From contig JAHECM010000148.1 in the NCBI GenBank assembly GCA_024641725.1, positions 1 through 6,416 on the forward strand: DNA of 6,416 nucleotides, in the 5' to 3' direction. The notes under the pieces were generated by a model. It ran no database searches. It worked only from the letters and a program-made list of their open reading frames with translations, and was not told the DNA's origin. Made by a program: the position numbers and the translations under genes. Of this stretch, positions 1-4,674 are shown in pieces; the first letter of the stretch is position 1, and each line of letters starts with the position of its first letter. This DNA is from Limnohabitans sp. GTDB taxonomy: Bacteria; Pseudomonadota; Gammaproteobacteria; Burkholderiales; Burkholderiaceae_C.

Positions 1-40
1 ATTTCGAGTCAGGTACATTCGACCACTCTGCCACCTCTCC
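1..40 (-). tRNA. tRNA-Ser (anticodon CGA), 5' half, truncated by the window edge
   Basis: Read on the minus strand from base 40, the sequence gives the 5' half of a serine tRNA: a seven-base acceptor strand (GGAGAGG), T8, a short D-arm of the class II type (GCA pairing with TGT around a loop with the conserved GG), then the anticodon-stem strand CCTGA and the seven-base loop CTCGAAA. The loop places CGA (bases 4-6) at the anticodon, so the tRNA should read UCG serine codons. The other stem strand, the long variable arm, the T-arm and the 3' end lie beyond the left edge, so pairing cannot be verified here. It begins 33 bp after the serS stop codon on the same strand, so the synthetase gene is followed directly by a gene for one of its substrates. 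The identity agrees with betaproteobacterial tRNA-Ser as I remember it. Confidence 0.85.
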
Positions 41-67
41 TGAATCGGTGCGTGCATCGAAGCGCTG

Positions 68-73
68 ATTCTA
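68..73 (-). promoter_or_regulatory. Possible -10 element for the tRNA-Ser gene
   Basis: On the minus strand the hexamer TAGAAT matches five of six bases of the sigma-70 -10 consensus. It is followed by a GC-rich stretch (CAGCGC), as is common at stable-RNA promoters, and it ends 27 bp before the tRNA 5' end, leaving room for a short leader to be removed by RNase P. It lies just downstream of the serS stop codon. No good -35 hexamer is visible 16-18 bp upstream, where the sequence is serS coding, so this is only a candidate. The tRNA could instead be processed from a transcript that reads through serS. Confidence 0.25.
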
Positions 74-1384
74 TCAGGCTCGCAGCACCTCTACGCCGCC
101 CATGTAAGAACGCAGCACTTCGGGGACCGTGACCGAGCCGTCGGCGTTCTGGTAATTCTCCAAAACCGCCACCAGCGCACGGCCCACGGCCAGGCCGGAA
201 CCGTTCAGGGTGTGGACCCACTCGTTCTTGCCTTGGGCGTTTTTGAAGCGGGCTTGCAGGCGGCGGGCTTGGAAGGCCTCGCAATTAGAGACCGAGCTGA
301 TCTCACGGTAAACGCCCTGCGCAGGCACCCAGACTTCGAGGTCGTAGGTCTTGGTGGCACCAAAGCCCATGTCACCCGTGCACAGGCTCATCACACGGTA
401 GGGCAAGCCCAGCTTTTGCAAAATGGCTTCGGCATGGCCCGTCATGGCCTCGAGCGCCTCGTAGCTTTTTTCGGGGTGCACGATCTGCACCATCTCGACT
501 TTGTCAAACTGGTGCTGGCGGATCAAGCCGCGCGTGTCGCGCCCCGCGCTGCCCGCCTCGGAGCGAAAGCACGGGGTGTGCGCCGTGAGCTTGATCGGCA
601 AATCGCTCTCGGCCACGATCTCGTCACGCACCAGATTGGTCAGCGTGACTTCGGAGGTCGGGATCAGGTACAGCGCTTGGTTGTCCTCCCCGCCCTCTTG
701 CCCGCCCTTGTTGGCCGCAAACAGGTCGGCCTCGAACTTGGGCAGCTGGCCCGTGCCGCGCAGCGTGTCGCCACTGACGATGTAAGGCGTGTAGCACTCG
801 GTGTAGCCGTGCTCTCGGGTCTGGGTGTCCAGCATGAACTGGGCCAGTGCCCGGTGCATCTGCGCGATCGGGCCGCGCATGAAGGTGAAGCGTGAACCCG
901 TCAGCTTGATGCCGGTGTCAAAGTCCAGACCCAGCTTTTCGCCAATGTCCACATGGTCTTGAACGGTGAAGTCGAAGGCTTTGGGCGTGCCCCAGCTGCG
1001 CACTTGCACATTGCCGTGCTCGTCTTCGCCCACCGGCACGCTCTCGTGCGGCAAATTGGGCACGGCCAGCAACAGGGCTTGCAGCTCGGCCTGAATCACG
1101 TCCAAACGGGCGGCTGAGGTGTCCAGTTCGGTTTTGAGGGCACCGACTTGGGCCATCACAGCGTCGGCCTCGGCGTGTTGTCCTTTGCCCTTGAGCATGC
1201 CGATCTGTTTGGACAGGCTGTTGCGCTGGCTTTGCAGCTCCTCGGTGCGGGTTTGCAGCGTCTTGCGCTCGCCTTCGAGGGACTTGAAAGCGTCCACATC
1301 CAAGAAGGCTTGGGGGTTTTTACGGGTCTGCAGACGCGCGATCACGGCGTCCAGGTCTTTGCGAAGTTGGAGGATGTCAAGCAT
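74..1384 (-). CDS. serS: Seryl-tRNA synthetase
   Basis: This class IIa synthetase charges tRNA-Ser with serine (and tRNA-Sec where present) via seryl-adenylate in the cytoplasm. The 436-residue protein has the normal SerRS length and plan. Residues 1-105 form the tRNA-binding domain: the typical start MLDILQLRKD and a long helical-hairpin arm (about 35-105) that contacts the long variable arm of tRNA-Ser. The catalytic core follows: the TSE serine-binding loop (243-245), motif 2 around 271-293 (PCFRSEAGSAGRDTRGLIR) and motif 3 at 391-412 (HTLNGSGLAVGRALVAVLEN). A Gly/Glu-rich stretch (GGQEGGED, 227-234) sits before the TSE loop. The ATG at 1384 is chosen because the protein begins exactly where the family does, although no Shine-Dalgarno precedes it. 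It follows ispH by 27 bp on the same strand and precedes tRNA-Ser. The product assignment is essentially certain. Confidence 0.98.
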   Translation of the reverse strand: MLDILQLRKDLDAVIARLQTRKNPQAFLDVDAFKSLEGERKTLQTRTEELQSQRNSLSKQIGMLKGKGQHAEADAVMAQVGALKTELDTSAARLDVIQAELQALLLAVPNLPHESVPVGEDEHGNVQVRSWGTPKAFDFTVQDHVDIGEKLGLDFDTGIKLTGSRFTFMRGPIAQMHRALAQFMLDTQTREHGYTECYTPYIVSGDTLRGTGQLPKFEADLFAANKGGQEGGEDNQALYLIPTSEVTLTNLVRDEIVAESDLPIKLTAHTPCFRSEAGSAGRDTRGLIRQHQFDKVEMVQIVHPEKSYEALEAMTGHAEAILQKLGLPYRVMSLCTGDMGFGATKTYDLEVWVPAQGVYREISSVSNCEAFQARRLQARFKNAQGKNEWVHTLNGSGLAVGRALVAVLENYQNADGSVTVPEVLRSYMGGVEVLRA

Positions 1385-1391
1385 GGTGGGA

Positions 1392-1397
1392 ATTGTA
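1392..1397 (-). promoter_or_regulatory. Possible -10 element just upstream of serS
   Basis: On the minus strand TACAAT (five of six bases of the -10 consensus) lies seven bases before the serS ATG. A start 7-8 bases downstream of this hexamer would fall on the A of the start codon, giving a leaderless mRNA, which would fit the absence of a Shine-Dalgarno. No recognisable -35 hexamer or extended -10 TG is present at the right spacing, so the assignment is weak. serS may simply be co-transcribed with ispH. Confidence 0.25.
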
Positions 1398-1400
1398 GGT

Positions 1401-1425
1401 GTCAGCTGGGGTCAGGCGGCGTCAG
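1401..1425 (-). repeat. Three CTGAC motifs at exact 10-bp spacing upstream of serS
   Basis: The plus strand reads GTCAG at 1401, 1411 and 1421, which is CTGAC three times on the minus strand, each one helical turn apart. The array spans the end of ispH (whose TGA stop, 1412-1414, is part of the middle copy) and the 27-bp gap before serS. It lies immediately upstream of the candidate -10 hexamer. The two copies farthest from serS share the longer core CCTGAC. It could be a binding array or a chance product of the Asp-Ala-Ala-stop codons of ispH. Confidence 0.4.
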
Positions 1426-2347
1426 GCTTCAAGCCTTTGGGCAGCGGAAATTGGATGGTCTCTTGCACGCCGTCGAGCGTGCGCACCGCCACAGCACCAT
1501 GCTCGCGCAAACGCTGGATCACAGCCTGCACCAACACATCCGGGGCCGAAGCACCGGCCGTCAGACCCACTTTGGCCTTGCCCTCGATCCAGGCCGCTTG
1601 CAGCTCATCGGCCGAATCCACCATGTAGGCGGGCGTGCCCATGCGATCGGACAGCTCGCGCAGGCGGTTGCTGTTGGAGCTGGTGGGGCTGCCGACCACG
1701 ATCACCACATCCACTTGTGGGCTCAGCAACTTGACGGCGTCTTGGCGGTTTTGGGTGGCGTAGCAAATGTCTTGTTGTTTGGGCTGGCGCACCTGCGGAA
1801 AACGCGCCTTCACGGCGGCGTTGATGTCTGCGGCATCGTCCACGCTGAGCGTGGTTTGCGTGACCACCGCGAGTTTTTCGGTCTGAGAGGGCTGGATGCG
1901 GGCGACGCCTTGCACGTCTTCCACCAAATGGATGCCGCTGTCCAGCTGTCCCATGGTGCCCTCCACTTCGGGGTGGCCCTTGTGGCCGATCATGATGAAC
2001 TCGTAGCCCTCTTTGTGCAGCTTGGCCACCTCCACATGCACCTTGCTCACCAGTGGGCAGGTGGCGTCAAAGATGCGAAAACCCCGCTGCTCGGCTTCTT
2101 GCTGCACCGCACGGCTGACACCGTGGGCGCTGAAAATCAAGGTCGCGCCCGGCGGTACATCGGCCAACTCTTCAATGAAGATCGCGCCCTTGGTTTTGAG
2201 GTCGTTGACCACATAGGTGTTGTGCACGATCTCATGGCGCACGTAAATGGGACGTCCAAATTTGGCCAGGGCGTGCTCGACGATGTCGATGGCCCGGTCC
2301 ACCCCGGCGCAAAATCCGCGCGGTTCGGCAAGCAGCACTTCAGTCAT
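1412..2347 (-). CDS. ispH: 4-hydroxy-3-methylbut-2-enyl diphosphate reductase (IspH/LytB)
   Basis: This [4Fe-4S] enzyme catalyses the last step of the MEP pathway, reducing HMBPP to IPP and DMAPP, the isoprenoid precursors, in the cytoplasm. The 311-residue protein is of normal length and clearly intact. The three cluster cysteines are visible: C13 in PRGFCAGVDRA, C97 in DATCPLV and C195 in DICYATQNR. Substrate-pocket residues are also in place: H42 (IVHNTYVV), H75 (SAHGVS), H125 and E127 (GHPEVEGTMG), the TQTT segment at 163-166, and the S-N-S-N motif at 224-227. The ATG at 2347 is preferred over the adjacent in-frame GTG at 2350 because GGGGTG (2353-2358) lies five bases before the ATG, and family members start with a short lead into the LLAxPRGFCAGV segment. 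Its first base is the last base of the fkpB stop codon (TGATG), implying translational coupling. serS follows 27 bp downstream. Confidence 0.98.
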   Translation of the reverse strand: MTEVLLAEPRGFCAGVDRAIDIVEHALAKFGRPIYVRHEIVHNTYVVNDLKTKGAIFIEELADVPPGATLIFSAHGVSRAVQQEAEQRGFRIFDATCPLVSKVHVEVAKLHKEGYEFIMIGHKGHPEVEGTMGQLDSGIHLVEDVQGVARIQPSQTEKLAVVTQTTLSVDDAADINAAVKARFPQVRQPKQQDICYATQNRQDAVKLLSPQVDVVIVVGSPTSSNSNRLRELSDRMGTPAYMVDSADELQAAWIEGKAKVGLTAGASAPDVLVQAVIQRLREHGAVAVRTLDGVQETIQFPLPKGLKPDAA

Positions 2348-2790
2348 CACAGCACCCCAATCACATGGACTTCAAAAGTCACGGGCTGGCCGGCCAGCGG
2401 ATGGTTGAAGTCAAACAACACAGCACCTTCGGGGCCGATCTCCAGCACCGTGCCCGCATACGAGCCCAAGCCATCTGGCGTGGGAAACTGCACCACGTCA
2501 CCGGCCGTGTATTTTTCCATCGGGTCACCCAGCTCGTTGAGCAGCTTGCGCGCCACCCATTGCTGCATATCGGGGTTGTGCTGGCCAAAGGCCTCGCCTG
2601 CGGGCACTTCGATGACCGTGTGCGCGCCCTCCTCCAAGCCCAGCAAACACTGCTCCATGGCGGGTGAGAGTTCCCCCGAACCCAGCGACAAGGTGGCGGG
2701 CTTGTCGCTGAAGGTGTTGATCACATCCCCTTGCGGGCCCGCCAGGCGGTAGTGCAGCGTCAAAAAAGAACCGGGTTGGACTGTAGGCAT
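2347..2790 (-). CDS. fkpB: FKBP-type peptidyl-prolyl cis-trans isomerase, SlpA/FkpB type
   Basis: This is a predicted cytoplasmic prolyl isomerase and chaperone of the SlyD-like FKBP family. From the ATG at 2790 the product is 147 residues, close to the 149 of E. coli FkpB (SlpA). Residues 1-70 and about 125-147 form the split FKBP fold: HYRL at the N-terminus, then SLGSGELSPAMEQCLLGL (35-52), and the hallmark DFNHPLAG at 127-134. Between them, about 72-125, is the insert-in-flap chaperone domain. The histidine-rich metal-binding tail of SlyD is absent, which favours SlpA/FkpB over SlyD. The frame is open eight codons further upstream to a TTG (2814), but that adds residues foreign to the family and overlaps a hairpin. 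It is first in the minus-strand run fkpB-ispH-serS; fkpB next to ispH is also the arrangement in E. coli. The native client proteins are unknown. Confidence 0.95.
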   Translation of the reverse strand: MPTVQPGSFLTLHYRLAGPQGDVINTFSDKPATLSLGSGELSPAMEQCLLGLEEGAHTVIEVPAGEAFGQHNPDMQQWVARKLLNELGDPMEKYTAGDVVQFPTPDGLGSYAGTVLEIGPEGAVLFDFNHPLAGQPVTFEVHVIGVL

Positions 2791-2805
2791 AGGGGTTTCT
2801 CGCAA

Positions 2806-2821
2806 TGCCGCCAAAGCGGCA
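2806..2821 (-). promoter_or_regulatory. Perfect 6-bp hairpin in the fkpB leader
   Basis: The sequence TGCCGC, four loop bases, GCGGCA forms a perfect GC-rich stem. It lies between the proposed fkpB promoter and the fkpB ATG at 2790, with 15 bases left before the start codon. There is no following T-tract in the direction of fkpB, so it is not a standard intrinsic terminator. It may affect leader stability or translation, or be chance in GC-rich DNA. Confidence 0.4.
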
Positions 2822-2843
2822 GCGGGGGCATAAACAGAGCTCT

Positions 2844-2872
2844 ATTGTAAAAAGCCTGCCACCCTGTGCCCA
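2844..2872 (-). promoter_or_regulatory. Candidate sigma-70 promoter for fkpB-ispH(-serS)
   Basis: On the minus strand a -10 hexamer TACAAT (2844-2849, five of six bases) is preceded, after 17 bp, by TGGGCA (2867-2872, four of six bases of the -35 consensus). Initiation would be expected near 2837, giving a leader of about 47 bases before the fkpB ATG at 2790. This is the only AT-rich island in the 117 bp between the divergent fkpB and radC starts. On the plus strand the overlapping TATTGT (2843-2848) could act as a poor -10 for radC, but no matching -35 is visible. Confidence 0.45.
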
Positions 2873-2894
2873 AACTGGGGGCGATGGCCGTTCC

Positions 2895-2902
2895 AGGGAG
2901 GA
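2895..2902 (+). promoter_or_regulatory. Strong Shine-Dalgarno deciding the radC start
   Basis: AGGGAGGA ends five bases before the ATG at 2908. It is the strongest ribosome binding site in the window and settles the radC start against the upstream in-frame GTG at 2866. Confidence 0.85.
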
Positions 2903-2907
2903 ACAGC

Positions 2908-3579
2908 ATGGACATCAAAGACCTGCCCGCCGAGGCCCGCCCGCGTGAAAAACTGCTGGCCCGTGGCCCTCAGGCGCTCAGCGACGTGGAGTTGCTGGCC
3001 ATCTTGCTGCGCACGGGCATGGCGGGCAAAAACGTTTTTCAACTGGCGCAAGAACTGCTGGGCCTGGGCGGCATATCTGGCCTGCTCAAGGCCAGCCCGG
3101 CCACGTTCAAAAGCGTCAAAGGGCTGGGGCCCGCCAAAAAAGCCGAGTTGCTGGCGGTGTTCGAGCTGGCGCGCCGCGCCCTGGCCGAGCGGCTGCAAGA
3201 GCGCGAGGCATTCCAGACCCCCGACGCCGTCAAGCAATACCTGCAACTGCACCTGGCGCACAAGAGCCACGAGGTGTTCGCCGTGCTGTTTTTGGACAAC
3301 CAAAACCGCCTGCTGGCCATGGAGGAGCTGTTCAGGGGCACGCTCAGCCAGACCAGTGTTTACCCCCGCGAAGTGGTGCTGCGCGCCCTGCACCACCAAA
3401 GCGCCGCCGTGGTGCTCTCGCACAACCACCCCAGCGGCTCGGTGCAGCCCAGCCGGGCCGACGAAGCCCTGACACACGCCCTCAAAGCCTCACTGGCGCT
3501 GGTGGACGTGCGGGTGCTGGACCACATCATCGTGGGCCAGGGGCAGGTCTTGTCGATGGCCGAGCAAGGCTTGATGTGA
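2908..3579 (+). CDS. radC: RadC family protein (JAMM/MPN-type, UPF0758)
   Basis: From the ATG at 2908 the protein is 223 residues, the usual size, and begins with the family signature MDIKDLPAEARPREKLLARG. Residues 1-95 form the N-terminal RadC domain with a helix-hairpin-helix at about 70-84 (VKGLGPAKKAELLAV). Residues about 103-223 form the JAMM/MPN metalloprotease-like domain. It has the upstream glutamate at E140 (MEELFRGT) and the zinc motif H172-x-H174-PSG ending at D185 (SHNHPSG then SRADE), so the predicted metal site is complete. The molecular role of RadC is unresolved: the old DNA-repair assignment in E. coli was withdrawn, while homologues occur in defence and mobile contexts. This copy looks like the chromosomal housekeeping version. 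It is divergent from fkpB and convergent with the Smr gene, with 5 bp between the stop codons. No substrate can be inferred. Confidence 0.96.
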   Translation: MDIKDLPAEARPREKLLARGPQALSDVELLAILLRTGMAGKNVFQLAQELLGLGGISGLLKASPATFKSVKGLGPAKKAELLAVFELARRALAERLQEREAFQTPDAVKQYLQLHLAHKSHEVFAVLFLDNQNRLLAMEELFRGTLSQTSVYPREVVLRALHHQSAAVVLSHNHPSGSVQPSRADEALTHALKASLALVDVRVLDHIIVGQGQVLSMAEQGLM

Positions 3580-3584
3580 ATGCG

Positions 3585-4226
3585 TCAAAGGGGCGACGGG
3601 GTGAGCAACACCACCAGCGCCCCGGCGCCACCCTCGGCGGGTTTGGCCTGCACAAACGCCATGACCTGGTTTTTTTGAACCAGCCAGCTGTGAACCTTGC
3701 TCTTGAGCACCGGTGTTTTGCCGGGTGAGCCCAGCCCCTTGCCGTGCACCACCCGCACGCAGCGCAGCCCTTGGCGGTGCGCCTGGCGGATGAACTCGGC
3801 CAGCGCCACGCGGGCTTCATCGCTGCGCAGGCCATGCAGGTCGATCTCGCGCTGGATTGACCAGTCGCCCTTGCGCAGTTTGTGGGTCACGTCCGGCCCA
3901 ATGCCGGGACGCCGAAAGCTCAGGGCCTCATCGGTGTCCAACAAAGTGCTGACGTCGAACTCGTCGCTCAGGGCGTCGCGCAGCACGGCGGCTTCGTCTT
4001 TTTGGCGCTGCTTGGCCACGGGTGCTGCCGCCGCTTGCGGCAAACGGGCCTGTTTGCGGTCTGGCAGCGGCTGCACCACCCCTACGGCACGGGCAAACAA
4101 GTGGCGTGCCGCATCGGCCTCGCGCGCGCTGGCGGCCCGCGCGGCCAACTCGGCTTGCGCCAAGGCGTGCGCCGCAGCCAGCTCTTTTTGGACTTTTTTG
4201 AGGTCTTGCAGGGAATGGATTTTCAC
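3585..4226 (-). CDS. Smr domain-containing protein (Smr/MutS family)
   Basis: From the GTG at 4226 the product is 213 residues. Residues about 5-45 are alanine-rich and helical, possibly a short coiled coil; residues 50-115 are a variable linker with no recognised domain. The Smr domain covers about 125-210, with the diagnostic DLHG (129-132), an EAR helix, the HGKG loop (161-164) followed by GSPGKTPVLKSKVHSWL, and a final GGAGALVVLL. Stand-alone Smr proteins are known or predicted nucleases acting on DNA or on mRNA; E. coli SmrB cleaves mRNA at collided ribosomes. Whether this protein does either is not shown. The GTG start is preferred to the TTG at 4232 because GAGG lies seven bases before the GTG but almost abuts the TTG. 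The globin stop overlaps this Shine-Dalgarno, so the two genes are probably coupled. It is the last gene of the minus-strand block. Confidence 0.93.
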   Translation of the reverse strand: MKIHSLQDLKKVQKELAAAHALAQAELAARAASAREADAARHLFARAVGVVQPLPDRKQARLPQAAAAPVAKQRQKDEAAVLRDALSDEFDVSTLLDTDEALSFRRPGIGPDVTHKLRKGDWSIQREIDLHGLRSDEARVALAEFIRQAHRQGLRCVRVVHGKGLGSPGKTPVLKSKVHSWLVQKNQVMAFVQAKPAEGGAGALVVLLTPSPL

Positions 4227-4235
4227 GATCAAGCC

Positions 4236-4640
4236 TCACGCACCGCGGTTGCGCATCCAGTCGGCGGTTTGAAAAAAACTCTGCTGCAAGCGGGCTTGCA
4301 GCACCGGGTCCACCCCGGTCTCGGCCATGGCCTGCGCCATGCAAGCCAGCCATTGGTCGCGCTCTTCAATCCCGATGGAAAACGGCATGTGCCGCATGCG
4401 CAAACGCGGATGCCCAAAACGCTGTTGGTAGTGGTCCGGCCCACCCAACCAACCGCACAAAAACCAAAACAGCTTGTCGCGGGCGTTGTCGAGCGTGCTG
4501 CCGTGGCTGGCGCGCAGCACGCTGAACCCAGCCTCCAAGTCCATCAGGTCATAAAAGCGGTCCACCAGGGCGCGCACTCGGGCCTCGCCCCCGATCCACT
4601 CGAACGGGGTGTCGAACGCGGGTTTTTCTTCGATTTGCAT
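4236..4640 (-). CDS. Group II truncated haemoglobin (trHbO type)
   Basis: This is a 134-residue haem protein with the two-over-two globin fold, likely a cytoplasmic oxygen-binding, NO-handling or redox protein. Group II signatures are clear: WIGGEARVRALVDRFYDLM (15-33) with the B10 tyrosine at Y30, GWLGGPDHYQQRFGHPRLRMRH (63-84) with the proximal F8 histidine at H84, and ERDQW with the G8 tryptophan at W97, a group II/III marker. The C-terminus (TADWMRNRG) is typical and the protein is full length. The ATG at 4640 is the only reasonable start, since the next methionine is residue 33, yet no Shine-Dalgarno precedes it. Instead one arm of an inverted repeat abuts the ATG. It follows the permease gene by 27 bp in the same frame and is followed by the Smr gene after 9 bp. 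No recognisable NO- or oxygen-responsive operator was found upstream. Substrate and role are not deducible from sequence. Confidence 0.95.
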   Translation of the reverse strand: MQIEEKPAFDTPFEWIGGEARVRALVDRFYDLMDLEAGFSVLRASHGSTLDNARDKLFWFLCGWLGGPDHYQQRFGHPRLRMRHMPFSIGIEERDQWLACMAQAMAETGVDPVLQARLQQSFFQTADWMRNRGA

Positions 4641-4674
4641 GCAGTGATTGTGCCCGTCTGAAAATATTCACTGC
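4641..4674 (-). promoter_or_regulatory. Inverted repeat covering the permease stop and globin start
   Basis: GCAGTGA (4641-4647) and TCACTGC (4668-4674) are perfect 7-bp inverted copies separated by 20 bases. In the minus-strand mRNA the first arm contains the permease TGA stop codon and the second arm ends at the base before the globin ATG. It occupies the place of the missing Shine-Dalgarno. A hairpin here would hide the globin start until a ribosome finishing the permease gene opens it. The 20-base loop is long and the stem short, so stability is uncertain; it could also be a protein-binding site. Confidence 0.4.

Noticed and set aside
65..77. Palindrome CTGAT-TCT-ATCAG across the serS stop codon as a possible terminator.
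   Set aside because: The stem is only 5 bp, AT-containing and without a T-tract; it also overlaps the TAGAAT box.
1148..2752. A 534-codon open frame on the plus strand, antisense to the 5' end of serS, all of ispH and most of fkpB.
   Set aside because: The opposite strand encodes three unmistakable conserved proteins. The antisense product is rich in His, Leu, Gly and Val with no domain, a pattern produced by GC-rich codon bias on the other strand.
2791..2814. Upstream TTG start for fkpB adding eight residues.
   Set aside because: The extension is absent from the family as I know it, TTG is a rare start, and it lies inside the leader hairpin.
2866..2907. Upstream GTG start that would add 14 residues to RadC.
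   Set aside because: The added residues are not family-like, and a strong Shine-Dalgarno sits exactly before the ATG at 2908, where the conserved N-terminus begins.
3882..4661. A 259-codon plus-strand open frame antisense to the Smr and globin genes.
   Set aside because: It is fully covered by two recognisable minus-strand genes; no domain or ribosome binding site supports it.
4641..4667. Possible NsrR or FNR/Anr site before the globin gene.
   Set aside because: The sequence does not match the NsrR palindrome or a TTGAT-N4-ATCAA box as I know them.
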